Of a stretch of 64,000 nt of DNA, positions 1 to 8,995 are shown piece after piece. Origin of the DNA: a virus; the IMG/VR virus record IMGVR_UViG_3300042374_001687, positions 62,001 through 126,000 of that record; one strand, written 5' to 3'. Every line of letters begins with the position of its first letter. Position 1 is the first letter of the stretch. The position numbers and the translations under genes are program-made. The notes beneath the pieces were generated by a model. The model did not search any database. It was given only the letters and a program-made list of their open reading frames with translations, and had not been told where the DNA came from.

Positions 1-2
1 TT

Positions 3-515
3 AGGGCGTTTCCAAAGAATATAAAGCCTGGAAAGTCGGTGAGGTTTCAGAGTTTCTGTGAGGGCGACATAATAAGATATTTGTGGGACTTTGGAGACGG
101 TGGCCAAAGCACAGAGCAAAATCCATCGCACACATACACAAGCGAAGGAACATATACTGTAAAGCTGCATCTTATAACCAGTTCGGGCGCTCAAGGCATA
201 TCCACGAAAAACAACTACATAACAGTTTCAAACAACGAGCAGCAAGCATTCTTTTATGCGGTTAGAACCGGCCCTAAAACTTATATGTTCGTAGATCAAA
301 CTGATGGAGATGTTCTTGAACGATTCTGGGTTTTTGATGGCACGGTCAGTTTGGATGACAAAGAAGTGGACAAGCATGTGGAGCCTGACACAAACAAACA
401 CTTCATAGAAGTTACCTATTTAAAGGCCGGATTGTACCGTCCTTCTTTATTGGTGGGTTTTGCTGGGGATGTGTTAAAAAGGGTGTTTTTGAGCGAATCC
501 TTGGAGGTAACATGA
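3..515 (+). CDS. PKD-domain virion protein, C-terminal part (5' end outside window)
   Basis: The frame is open to the left edge, so this is the end of a longer gene; the GTG at 39 is internal. The visible part holds a PKD (Ig-like) domain, with the hallmark WDFGDG near the start and a closing SEGTYTVKLHL segment about 30 residues later. A second beta-rich segment follows. PKD domains are common in adhesins and phage baseplate or fibre proteins. Its stop overlaps the start of the next PKD protein by four bases (ATGA), so the two are translationally coupled. Role as an extracellular virion protein is inferred from the fold and neighbours. Confidence 0.75.
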   Translation, partial: RAFPKNIKPGKSVRFQSFCEGDIIRYLWDFGDGGQSTEQNPSHTYTSEGTYTVKLHLITSSGAQGISTKNNYITVSNNEQQAFFYAVRTGPKTYMFVDQTDGDVLERFWVFDGTVSLDDKEVDKHVEPDTNKHFIEVTYLKAGLYRPSLLVGFAGDVLKRVFLSESLEVT

Positions 516-2806
516 CCAATATTCCCAAGACAAGTAACTTTCCGAACTCTTTTGACACTGACAATAACCTTTTTTTGGTTCACGACTCTTTGAGGGTAAG
601 ACTGCTGGAGGATTACAATCCTGGCGATAAGAGCATTCTGATTGAGGGAGACACAGAGGTTATAAACAAGTTCCCTCCCACGGGAATAATAACTTTGACA
701 GAACAGTGCAGCGATATAGACAAGCGAGCATTGAGCTTTTACTACAATTCAAGAACTGCGAGTAGTTTTGACGAGTTGGAACTGCTGCCTGAATTTTTGG
801 GCCTTGAGATTGCCAAGCCGAAAAAGGCCACCAATGTGACGATGAATGTCTTGGATCTCCATCATAATCATTTAAAGGACGCCTTGATCTCGGTTGAAAG
901 TTTTTTGGGAACAAAATACTCCCCAAATGAAAACAGCATATCGGGAAGGATAAAGTTTTTAAATGAATTGGTGCTTTCTCCAAAGGCTTGGTTTACCGTT
1001 GAAAGTCAAATTGGACTTTCCTCTCAAGGAAATCCATTCAAGGCCAAATTCAAGGATGAAAGCGTCAGGTTGGGAGACGGCCCCTTCACGCACCACTGGG
1101 ACTTCGGTGACGGATCCACGTTGGAGTTTGTTTCGGAAAGCATGGAAGAGTACAAATCGAGGCTGACGGAAATAGACGGGGTGAATATTTCGGGAGCTGA
1201 ATTAGTCAAGACATATGATTCTCCCGGGCTTTATACCGTCAAGTTGACTGTGAGCAACAAATACGGGGACAGCGATGTGGAATTCAACGATTTGATCAAT
1301 GTAAAAAACGAAGCTCCAGAGGAAGCAGTAATTAGAATAATCCCAAGTGCCTCTCAGAACTACAACCAAGGGGATGTGGCCAACGGCATATATCCGAGGA
1401 TAAGATCCATAGCAAACTCATTCATCAACATAGAGATACCGGAAGGAAACAATCCCGAAAATCCTGGCTATTCTTATGGAGGAGAATTGCTTAATGCCGG
1501 GACTCCTGTTGATCCCATAGAGGAATATACATGGTCTCTCGGCGACGATCTTCCTCATTCCAATTCAAGCTTGGCAAAGGCCTCGTACAGTCTTGGTGGG
1601 TATTACGACATAGTTCTTAGAGTTGATACAAAATACGGATCTTACCGAATAACACAATATAAGGATTCTGTTGATATTATTGAAGCCAAAAACCTATGGA
1701 TGTTTAATTTCAAAACTCTAAATAACAACGGAAGCGGTACGGTTCAGGCCTACGAGTTTTCTCTCGGCAGCGAGACATTCAAAACCTTGGGAAACCAAAC
1801 TCTTTCTGTGCAGAGGAGCGATGCCTTTTTGGATAGCAGTCCGCTTTCCTATAACGATGAGCAGTATTATTCAGACACGCTTGGAAGGGCGGTCAAAGAG
1901 TTCCGCAGAAATGTAGAGTTCACTCTTGCCGGAACGGCCAGTTCGGGAAACAAAGGCAACTCCTTGCTTTTTTGGGCATCTGGTGGCTCTGTCATAGATG
2001 ACAAGAACATAAAGATCGCAAAATACAACGCCTTTGATGACGCTTATGAAAGCGTAAATTCAATAACGAACAGACCATGGAACTGGGCCGCATTGAACTC
2101 ACCCGATAGAACTTATTTTATTTTTGGACAAGGACCAACAACAATTTCGGGTCAAAATCAAACTCTGGCCCAGAGGTTGGATTACAACATACTTACACAA
2201 TCAGCATCCGCTCCAATAGAACTAACGACCTCAAGTTTTGAAAATGGAGCGGACGAATTACTAGAACATCCTTCCTATTTTGATGAAGATGGGCTGGCTA
2301 CCAATGGCTACTTCGCCGTATACAGAACTGCCTGGAAGGATTCTGTCGGATACATACTCAGGAACTCTTCGGTCAATGAGTTCTTCAGACTTTCCGATTT
2401 CTACAAGACGAAAGGCACGGTATCGGATCCCTATGGAACTATAACCAAACTCCCCAGCATGATCGGTTCTGTCAAGTTGGAAGGGCAATTAGTCGCCTTG
2501 TACAATGGAATATTTATGTTCAACAACTCGGGCGAGATATGCGCTTGGAATGACACTTCTTTGACTTGGGAAGTGGGTCGGGCAAACTCATCATCATTGT
2601 CTTTCAGATCCGTCCAAGACACCAGCAAGTCAAACTTTGACGACAAATCAAACACGCTTCTGGCGGCGTCTGATAATGACAGAATCGCTTATTTAAGTTA
2701 TGACTACAGCGTAAAGGCCATGATAAAGTTCAACGGAACGGATCTCACTTTCTCCATGGCGAAAACAAGGCCTTCCGGCACCCAGTTCAAATTGGGAGTT
2801 TATTGA
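512..2806 (+). CDS. PKD-domain tail/baseplate-type protein
   Basis: A 764-residue protein. It has a clear PKD domain at about residues 180-265 (HWDFGDGS, then a long insertion and SPGLYTVKLTVSN) and a weaker one near 335-395 (TWSLGDD and GGYYDIVLRV). The C-terminal half has WD/kelch-like short beta motifs but no domain I can name. It starts with ATG in an ATGA overlap with the upstream PKD gene. The N-terminus (TSNFPNSFDTDNNLFLVHDS) resembles the N-terminus of the next gene (FPPQPTFPLAIDSDRTLFLVYN), so the two probably share an attachment domain and sit on the same virion structure. Confidence 0.75.
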   Translation: MTNIPKTSNFPNSFDTDNNLFLVHDSLRVRLLEDYNPGDKSILIEGDTEVINKFPPTGIITLTEQCSDIDKRALSFYYNSRTASSFDELELLPEFLGLEIAKPKKATNVTMNVLDLHHNHLKDALISVESFLGTKYSPNENSISGRIKFLNELVLSPKAWFTVESQIGLSSQGNPFKAKFKDESVRLGDGPFTHHWDFGDGSTLEFVSESMEEYKSRLTEIDGVNISGAELVKTYDSPGLYTVKLTVSNKYGDSDVEFNDLINVKNEAPEEAVIRIIPSASQNYNQGDVANGIYPRIRSIANSFINIEIPEGNNPENPGYSYGGELLNAGTPVDPIEEYTWSLGDDLPHSNSSLAKASYSLGGYYDIVLRVDTKYGSYRITQYKDSVDIIEAKNLWMFNFKTLNNNGSGTVQAYEFSLGSETFKTLGNQTLSVQRSDAFLDSSPLSYNDEQYYSDTLGRAVKEFRRNVEFTLAGTASSGNKGNSLLFWASGGSVIDDKNIKIAKYNAFDDAYESVNSITNRPWNWAALNSPDRTYFIFGQGPTTISGQNQTLAQRLDYNILTQSASAPIELTTSSFENGADELLEHPSYFDEDGLATNGYFAVYRTAWKDSVGYILRNSSVNEFFRLSDFYKTKGTVSDPYGTITKLPSMIGSVKLEGQLVALYNGIFMFNNSGEICAWNDTSLTWEVGRANSSSLSFRSVQDTSKSNFDDKSNTLLAASDNDRIAYLSYDYSVKAMIKFNGTDLTFSMAKTRPSGTQFKLGVY

Positions 2807-2827
2807 TAGATACCTAAAAGAGACATC

Positions 2828-5800
2828 ATGCCAACAGGATTCCCCCCTCAACCAACATTTCCATTAGCAATAGATTCCGACAGGACTCTATTCCTCGTCT
2901 ACAACACGAGCGAGGCCAAGACCATAAAAGAAAACCCGGCTTGGAGCGAAGAGATAGAAATTGAGCCCGTAAGGCCAGATCAACAAGAGATATGGGCAGA
3001 CAACGGATTTGCCAACATATCGGGGGAGATGTTTTATTATGACGCGGTAGAAAAGAACGAGGTTGTGGGCAGTGGGGCAGTTATTGGGCAAGTGAAGGTA
3101 AATGAAGATGGATCCTTGGTAAGCGTTTCCGTATTGAATGGCGGGTCGGGCTACAAGGTTCCAGCCATAAAGGTACTGGGAGCAGGGACGGGAGCAAAGG
3201 TTAAGGCCAATGTTGTAGATGGGTCGATACGCAGCATAGAGGTGGTCAGGGGAGGTTCCGGCTACAACGAAAATGGATTGACTTTTCAATTTGAGGGAAA
3301 AGTATTCAAACTAAAGAGATGCGCCAGAGGCCTAGGGGGCAAGCCCACAAAGTTCAATCCCGCCGGATCGTGGGTAAGAGGCTTTGTTATAGCAGAACAT
3401 CACAATCAGCTGGTTGATGCCACATTAGCTGTTGAGCAGTATATATTTGAAATAGAAGAAAGCATAACCAAACTTGAGAACGAACCTGTTTGCTTGGATG
3501 ATGCCTATTGCGTAGATGTCGTGCTTGAAACGAACGTGTTGACTGGGGGCTCTCCGAATTGCGAGGGAACCACCATAGAGTATTTCATAACAATAAACGG
3601 AACATTTGACACATTCAATCTTGACTTTGGAGATGGCCAATCCACAACATCCACGCAATCTGGGACTCACACCTATGCGGCAGGGGCGGTTATAGATCCT
3701 ATAGTAACTGTCATAAGTCCAGACTGTACAGTCGTACAGACCCCGATAACAAGATCTACAAGCAAAGTTCCAGAAGTTCCAACAGGACCTGATCCTTTCA
3801 TTGTTCCAATACCGCAAGTTCCTGCATTTCCGAACATAACAATACCCCAAATAAACCAAACCCCCCAGATAGAACTGCCTCAGATCATATTTCCGTGTCT
3901 GGACATAAATCCGATAAGTTTTCCAAGTATTGTCATACCAGCCCCCTCAATAACCATAAATGTTCCTAGTTTCGGACCCTTTCCAGGATTCGTTCCGACG
4001 GTAACATTCGGCCCTGCTCCCCAAGTGGGTCCGGCGAGTTTCACATTCGGCCCTGCTCCCCAAGTGGGTCCGGCGAGTTTCTTTTTCGGCCCGGCGCCAA
4101 GTGTTGGCCCAGCGAGCTTCACCTTCGGCCCAGCACCAAGTGTTGGCCCAGCGAGTTTTGAATTTGGCCCAGCACCAAGTGTTGGCCCAGCGAGTTTCTC
4201 CTTTGGCCCAGCACCAAGCGTAAGCCCAGCGAGTTTCACTTTTGGCCCGGCGCCTAAAATAAGCCCAGCGAGTTTCACCTTTGGCCCGGCGCCTAAAATA
4301 AGCCCAGCGAGTTTTGGCTTTGGACCGGCACCTAAAATGAGCCCAGCGAGTTTTAGTTTCGGGCCCGCACCAAAGATCGCCCCAGCCAGTTTCAATTTTG
4401 GCCCGGCCCCTAAAATAAGTCCGGCCAGTTTCAATTTTGGACCGGCACCTAAAATAAGCCCAGCGAGTTTTGGCTTTGGACCGGCACCTAAAATAAGCCC
4501 AGCGAGTTTTGGCTTTGGACCGGCACCTAAAATAAGCCCAGCGAGTTTTGATTGGGGCAAGGCTCCAAAGGTGGAAGGCGCAAGCTTCAACTGGGGAAAG
4601 GCTCCAAAGGTGGATGCATCCTTCAACTGGGGCAAGGCTCCAAAGGTGGAAGGCGCAAGCTTCTACTGGGGCAAGGCTCCAAAGGTGGAAGGCGCATCCT
4701 TCAACTGGGGAAAGGCTCCAAAGGTGGAAGGCGCAAGCTTCAACTGGGGAAAGGCTCCAAAGGTGGATGCATCCTTCAACTGGGGCAAGGCTCCAAAGGT
4801 GGAAGGCGCAAGCTTCTACTGGGGCAAGGCTCCAAAGGTGGAAGGCGCATCCTTCAACTGGGGAAAGGCTCCAAAGGTGGAAGGCGCATCCTTCAACTGG
4901 GGCAAGGCTCCAAAGGTGGATGCATCCTTCAACTGGGGCACGCCTCCAAAGATTGACGGAGCTAGTTTTAATTGGGGCAAGCCACCAAAAGTCGAAGGAG
5001 GGAGTTTCAACTGGGGGACGCCTCCAAAGATTGACGGAGCTAGTTTTAATTGGGGCAAGCCACCAAAAGTCGAAGGAGGGAGTTTCAACTGGGGGACGCC
5101 TCCAAAGATTGACGGAGCTAGTTTTAATTGGGGGACGCCTCCAAAGATTGACGGAGCTAGTTTTAATTGGGGGACGCCTCCAAAGGTGGAAGGAACTTCT
5201 TTTAATTGGGGAACGCCTCCAAAAATTGAGGGAGCCTCATTTAATTGGGGGACGCCTCCAAAAATTGAGGGATCCTCATTTAATTGGGGAACGCCGCCAA
5301 AGGTTGAGGGAGCCTCATTTAATTGGGGAACGCCGCCAAAGGTTGAGGGAGCCTCATTCAACTGGGGTACGCCGCCCAAGCTTGAGGCGTCATTTAGTTG
5401 GGGGACTCCTCCAAAGGTAGAGGGCGCGTCATTTAGTTGGGGGACTCCTCCAAAGGTAGAGGGCGCGTCATTTAGTTGGGGGACTCCTCCAAAGGTAGAG
5501 GGCGCGTCATTTAGTTGGGGGACTCCTCCAAAGGTAGAGGGCGCGTCATTTAGTTGGGGGACTCCGCCAAAGATTGAAGGGGCTTCTTTTACCTGGGGAA
5601 CTCCGCCTAAGATTGAAGGGGCTTCTTTTACCTGGGGAACTCCGCCTAAGATTGAAGGGGCTTCTTTTACCTGGGGCTCTGCTCCTACGGCTACAGGTAG
5701 TTTCACATGGGGCAACCCTCCCGAAGTCAGCGGAAGCTTCACTTGGGGAAACCCCCCAGAAGTTACAGTTAGTTGGGGAACTGCTCCGACTGTGGAGTGC

Positions 5801-6427
5801 GTGGTTACAGTGCAATGCCCATCGGCCTCCCCCGCCCCCTTCAGGAGAGGCATGACTCTTGATGAAAACTTTGTTGATGACTTTAACTCCCAAGACTATG
5901 ACATAGAAATAAATGATTTGGGAATACCTTCCGAAATCAGAGTCGTAGTTCCAAAGTTCCCCGAAATTCAAGTCAAACACGACATACCGGAATTCATAAA
6001 TATCAAATCGGACTTGCCCGAAAGAATAGAACTTTATCAGTCTGACGCTTTGCCAAAAGAAATAAAGATTGTCAATGAAGCAGTCATACCTCAACAAATT
6101 AAGGTTGACGCAACAGAGATACCTAATTCAATAAAGCTGGACACAAGCTCTTTGCCTGGAGTGATAAGCTTGGTTCCCATAGATTTGCCCTCTGTGATAA
6201 GGATTGACGGATCTGAGATACCGGAAACGATAAAAGTTGTGGGCATACCGGAGTCTATTGAGGTGAGGATGCCCAGCGAGATAGTTGCACGACTTGAAAT
6301 CCCAGAAAACCTAGAAATACCACTCGTTTACAGGGGAGGTCCTGTCCCTGTACAGTTTGACTCATCAAATTTGCTGGGAGGGGACGAACAAGCTTGTTTC
6401 GCCCTTGTTCCTTGCAATAAAAAATGA
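2828..6427 (+). CDS. Giant repeat fibre protein with PKD domain
   Basis: A 1199-residue modular protein. In order: an N-terminal domain shared with the upstream gene; two GGSGY-containing beta repeats (about residues 75-150); a PKD domain with DFGDGQ (about 255-295); a Pro/Ile linker; about 45 tandem copies of a 13-residue repeat (about 393-990); and a C-terminal region of looser IPxxIkV-type repeats (about 1015-1170). There are almost no Cys in the repeats, and aromatic-Gly and Pro positions are strictly periodic, as in extended fibre shafts. A TAGATAC box lies at 2807-2813. A long tail or baseplate fibre is the most likely role; this is inference. Confidence 0.75.
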   Translation: MPTGFPPQPTFPLAIDSDRTLFLVYNTSEAKTIKENPAWSEEIEIEPVRPDQQEIWADNGFANISGEMFYYDAVEKNEVVGSGAVIGQVKVNEDGSLVSVSVLNGGSGYKVPAIKVLGAGTGAKVKANVVDGSIRSIEVVRGGSGYNENGLTFQFEGKVFKLKRCARGLGGKPTKFNPAGSWVRGFVIAEHHNQLVDATLAVEQYIFEIEESITKLENEPVCLDDAYCVDVVLETNVLTGGSPNCEGTTIEYFITINGTFDTFNLDFGDGQSTTSTQSGTHTYAAGAVIDPIVTVISPDCTVVQTPITRSTSKVPEVPTGPDPFIVPIPQVPAFPNITIPQINQTPQIELPQIIFPCLDINPISFPSIVIPAPSITINVPSFGPFPGFVPTVTFGPAPQVGPASFTFGPAPQVGPASFFFGPAPSVGPASFTFGPAPSVGPASFEFGPAPSVGPASFSFGPAPSVSPASFTFGPAPKISPASFTFGPAPKISPASFGFGPAPKMSPASFSFGPAPKIAPASFNFGPAPKISPASFNFGPAPKISPASFGFGPAPKISPASFGFGPAPKISPASFDWGKAPKVEGASFNWGKAPKVDASFNWGKAPKVEGASFYWGKAPKVEGASFNWGKAPKVEGASFNWGKAPKVDASFNWGKAPKVEGASFYWGKAPKVEGASFNWGKAPKVEGASFNWGKAPKVDASFNWGTPPKIDGASFNWGKPPKVEGGSFNWGTPPKIDGASFNWGKPPKVEGGSFNWGTPPKIDGASFNWGTPPKIDGASFNWGTPPKVEGTSFNWGTPPKIEGASFNWGTPPKIEGSSFNWGTPPKVEGASFNWGTPPKVEGASFNWGTPPKLEASFSWGTPPKVEGASFSWGTPPKVEGASFSWGTPPKVEGASFSWGTPPKVEGASFSWGTPPKIEGASFTWGTPPKIEGASFTWGTPPKIEGASFTWGSAPTATGSFTWGNPPEVSGSFTWGNPPEVTVSWGTAPTVECVVTVQCPSASPAPFRRGMTLDENFVDDFNSQDYDIEINDLGIPSEIRVVVPKFPEIQVKHDIPEFINIKSDLPERIELYQSDALPKEIKIVNEAVIPQQIKVDATEIPNSIKLDTSSLPGVISLVPIDLPSVIRIDGSEIPETIKVVGIPESIEVRMPSEIVARLEIPENLEIPLVYRGGPVPVQFDSSNLLGGDEQACFALVPCNKK
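4006..5790 (+). repeat. Tandem 39-bp (13-residue) coding repeat array
   Basis: About 45 in-frame units. The first 14 follow xFGPAPxxxPASF; from about 4549 on they follow xWGKAPKVEGASF and then xWGTPPKxEGASF. A few units are 12 residues long (ending DASF or EASF). Neighbouring units are nearly identical in DNA, with a higher-order block of several units duplicated around 4600-4930, which shows recent unequal exchange. The end of the array is degenerate (SAPTATGSF, NPPEVSGSF). Confidence 0.95.
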
Positions 6428-7284
6428 GAGTTAAAAAATTTAAGAACAATGAGTATGTTTTGGCAGAGGGGGTTTGGGTTAGAAATCTTTGCCTTCCTGC
6501 CAAACCCATAGACATAAATCAACTTGGAAAGAATGAAGTCCGGCTCCTTTTGGAAAATGAATGCTCCAATCAGAGGATTTCGGGCATGGCCACGGACGAC
6601 TTGGATGAGTTGAATTTAGAGAACCTCATTATTTTTTCGGACGGATATGGATGGAAGTCTAGGCAAAAAGTTCTCGCGTCTATTCCAAACACGCTGGTCA
6701 AGACTATAGGAGTGAATGGCAGCCTTGCCAAATGGGATATGGTGGGGGAATCGGCAGAATTAAAAAGGACGATGACATTTTATCTCATTAACAATCCATA
6801 TCCGGAGTCTTTGTCCTTCCTTCCTAGGAGGCACAGATACTATCCCAATATTTTGGCATCAACGAAGACCAATCCTAAATTTCTAGAGGAGTACCGGAAC
6901 CAGCCTTTTTTCTACAAAGCCTCGCCGGATGTGAATTATTCGGGTGTGAAAAGTGAAGAAAACTATATGTGTCTGGATGACTACAGAAACCCCATATGCG
7001 CCGCTATCAGTTTTGCTTGGAGAAAACGGGTCAAGAGGCTTGTGCTTTTTTGCTGTGATGAGGCTTTTGAGGATGAACGGCCAGGCGCGGTCAAAATGAA
7101 AAACGGGCTTTATCAGTACCCTCAGCAGATAATGTGTCAGAAAATAATAGACAAGCAGTTGTACTGGCTGAGAAAATCAGGAGTCGTTGTGGCCGATTGT
7201 TCTTCAGGAGTGGAATATGAAAATGCTGAGTATATAGAAGCAGAAAGATTGTTGTCTTTTTTTAGCAGGAAGAGCGATGAATGA
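6424..7284 (+). CDS. Unknown protein, possible MptE/DUF115-like Rossmann fold
   Basis: A 286-residue protein whose start overlaps the stop of the fibre gene (ATGA). A segment with a hydrophobic strand, GYG and a following TIGVN (about residues 75-100), later KRLVLFCCDEAFE (about 200), suggests a nucleotide- or sugar-binding Rossmann-type domain. It is distantly reminiscent of the DUF115 family, which includes flagellin-modifying proteins. That link is weak and I do not assign a function. Position right after a fibre gene would fit a fibre-modifying or chaperone role. Confidence 0.6.
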   Translation: MRVKKFKNNEYVLAEGVWVRNLCLPAKPIDINQLGKNEVRLLLENECSNQRISGMATDDLDELNLENLIIFSDGYGWKSRQKVLASIPNTLVKTIGVNGSLAKWDMVGESAELKRTMTFYLINNPYPESLSFLPRRHRYYPNILASTKTNPKFLEEYRNQPFFYKASPDVNYSGVKSEENYMCLDDYRNPICAAISFAWRKRVKRLVLFCCDEAFEDERPGAVKMKNGLYQYPQQIMCQKIIDKQLYWLRKSGVVVADCSSGVEYENAEYIEAERLLSFFSRKSDE

Positions 7285-7564
7285 TTTGTCCAATTTGAAT
7301 CCCGACAATTTCAAAAAATGGATGAGATCCCAGAACGACTTTGATGCCAACATGGAGCAAAATCTAGAAGGGGCTTCAGTGGAGACAAGATTTTCGGCAA
7401 AAAGAATAATAGCCCATATGATTCCAGAAGAAGGCAGGGTCTCCAAGATGGCAAAAGAGTTTGTTGAGTCTGGCGGCGCTTTGAGAAAAGTGGACGGAGA
7501 CGAGTATTTGATAGAAGTTGCGTCCGGATCTTTTTATATACACAAGAAATATGTTATCGTTTGA
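7277..7564 (+). CDS. Hypothetical protein
   Basis: A 95-residue protein overlapping the previous gene by eight bases. It is mostly helical at first, then has a short beta-rich C-terminal part (KVDGDEYLIEVASGSFYIHKKYVIV). No known domain was recognised. It converges with the minus-strand gene that ends at 7554, and the two coding ends overlap. Confidence 0.6.
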   Translation: MNDLSNLNPDNFKKWMRSQNDFDANMEQNLEGASVETRFSAKRIIAHMIPEEGRVSKMAKEFVESGGALRKVDGDEYLIEVASGSFYIHKKYVIV

Positions 7565-7922
7565 TGTCGGAATTTCTTCTGAGCATAGTTGAACTTTTTG
7601 TGACAAGAGCCTCTTTGTTTATATATGTAGAGGGCACATAACCAGAGAACTGGCTTATTGGCAAGTGAGAGTATCCTCTTTTTCTCAAGGAAGACTTGAG
7701 ATCGTCAAAGGAGTCGGCGGACTCTATGAATAATTCATATTGCATTCTGTTGTCGTAAGCCTCTTTGGCAATTGCAGAGCCAATCTGGGGGTTGAGGTTT
7801 AATTTATCTACATCGTTGATCCTTGTGGCATAAACCTTTTGGTCAAATGCGAAGGCGCTTATGACTTTTATGCCCTTTTTGTCCAGTCGCGCAAGATACA
7901 CATACAGATTACTTTTTGCCAT
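7554..7922 (-). CDS. Hypothetical protein
   Basis: A 122-residue protein with an N-terminal strand pattern (NLYVYLARLDKKGIKVISAF) and a charged C-terminus. No family was recognised. Its ATG lies inside the end of the upstream small gene (7909-8043), so the pair is translationally coupled. Confidence 0.6.
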   Translation of the reverse strand: MAKSNLYVYLARLDKKGIKVISAFAFDQKVYATRINDVDKLNLNPQIGSAIAKEAYDNRMQYELFIESADSFDDLKSSLRKRGYSHLPISQFSGYVPSTYINKEALVTKSSTMLRRNSDIKR

Positions 7923-8043
7923 TAATTAACTCCGCAAGCAATTCTTCCAAAATTATCTGGGTGTAGATATCCATATCCCCAAATTGCTCCATGAAGTCCT
8001 TCATTGCCTCTCCGACTTCATTTTTTTCAATTTCTTGATTCAT
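7909..8043 (-). CDS. Small acidic helical protein
   Basis: A 44-residue reading frame (starts MNQEIEKNEVGEAMKDF, ends LLAELINGKK). It is acidic and probably helical. It overlaps the start of the downstream gene by 14 bases on the same strand, an arrangement typical of coupled phage genes. Too short to classify. Confidence 0.5.
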   Translation of the reverse strand: MNQEIEKNEVGEAMKDFMEQFGDMDIYTQIILEELLAELINGKK

Positions 8044-8135
8044 AAATCACCTAGAAGGGTCAGACTAAGCGACCCAATTATATTGGCCCGGGAATGCACT
8101 ATATACTATTGCCTTTCACTTAAAAGAGGGAACCC

Positions 8136-8687
8136 ATGAGCGTTTTTAGAGTAAAACTCACAAATACTAGGCAAGGCCTTTTGGATGTTTACGACAATCA
8201 ACGAACAGCCTACATAACAGGCCCCAACAGGATAAACAGAAAGCTCAAGGACGGGGAAACCTTTGTGGATTGCAATTATTGGAAGAGGTTTGCCTATCCA
8301 AATGTGCCCTTGGAGGAGGCCTTCATAGAAGTGGTTGAGGATGACGGCACCATCTACAGTGACAAAATATCCGAAAACACCTATCCCAAGGTTTACGATC
8401 TGATTGCAGTTACAGGATCAACCTATGCGGACAACAAGGCCGACATAGTCAAAGACTCGGGAAGTTGGGCCCTTTTTGCCCAGATAACAAACAAAAGCGA
8501 TTCCGACGGGGTCAAGGTAAGGCTCAATGGATTGAACACGGCAATAATAGATCTTCCTGCCGGTAGCACTCAAGTTTTCAGCGTCGGAGATTTGACAATA
8601 GGCTCAATAGAGGTAGATAACGGCTCTGGATCGGCCGACGTGCAGGTTCAAATACTAGTATCGGTGAGTTCCATCGGAACTTCATGA
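8136..8687 (+). CDS. Probable small virion protein
   Basis: A 183-residue protein. The first half contains charged and aromatic segments (NYWKRFAYP). The second half is a Ser/Gly/Asp-rich beta region ending in alternating hydrophobics (DVQVQILVSVSS), typical of small structural proteins. An AAGAGGGAA Shine-Dalgarno precedes the ATG, and an ACTATATACT promoter-like box is at 8098-8107. It heads a plus-strand run through 10678. No family recognised. Confidence 0.65.
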   Translation: MSVFRVKLTNTRQGLLDVYDNQRTAYITGPNRINRKLKDGETFVDCNYWKRFAYPNVPLEEAFIEVVEDDGTIYSDKISENTYPKVYDLIAVTGSTYADNKADIVKDSGSWALFAQITNKSDSDGVKVRLNGLNTAIIDLPAGSTQVFSVGDLTIGSIEVDNGSGSADVQVQILVSVSSIGTS

Positions 8688-8711
8688 TGCCCCTTAAAAA
8701 CACGAAAGTGT

Positions 8712-8721
8712 GACTATTATA
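8712..8721 (+). promoter_or_regulatory. Putative phage promoter box GACTATTATA
   Basis: Matches the GACTATAATA-type box seen at several other sites in this window. It lies 37 bases before the ATG at 8758, which is one reason to prefer that ATG over the in-frame GTG at 8710. Confidence 0.4.
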
Positions 8722-8757
8722 GACTGGTGCGAATGCACCCAAACAACGGAACGATTC

Positions 8758-8985
8758 ATGCCAAATTTGATCAAACAAGGAGAGGCCAGGGTAATAACAA
8801 AAAACGGCGAGGTTTTTGTGAACATAGCCCTCGAGCTCACGATAAAATTGGACGGGTCGAATCTTCAAGTTCTGTCGGGATCGGGTTCCGGAACCGCCTC
8901 GCACGCGGCGAAGCAAGAAGAGGAAAAGGTCGACTGGGCTATTCAAGACTTTGCCCCTAGTAATAAGATAAAATTCGGCAAATAA
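8758..8985 (+). CDS. Hypothetical protein
   Basis: A 75-residue protein from the ATG at 8758; the frame also has a GTG at 8710. The first part is a compact beta pattern (ARVITKNGEVFVNIALELTIKLDG), followed by a Gly/Ser stretch and an acidic tail. It ends 11 bases before the actin-like gene and may be a partner of it, but nothing in the sequence proves that. Confidence 0.6.
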   Translation: MPNLIKQGEARVITKNGEVFVNIALELTIKLDGSNLQVLSGSGSGTASHAAKQEEEKVDWAIQDFAPSNKIKFGK

Positions 8986-8995
8986 GGAGAAAATT

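Noticed and set aside
4006-5790. CRISPR-like direct repeats
   Set aside because: The repeats are contiguous, in frame and without unique spacers; they encode protein.
3880-5853. Long open frames of 250-345 residues on the minus strand and in other frames across the 13-residue repeat array
   Set aside because: They exist only because a 39-bp repeat lacking stops keeps every frame open. Their sequences are the mirror periodicity and they have no ribosome sites.
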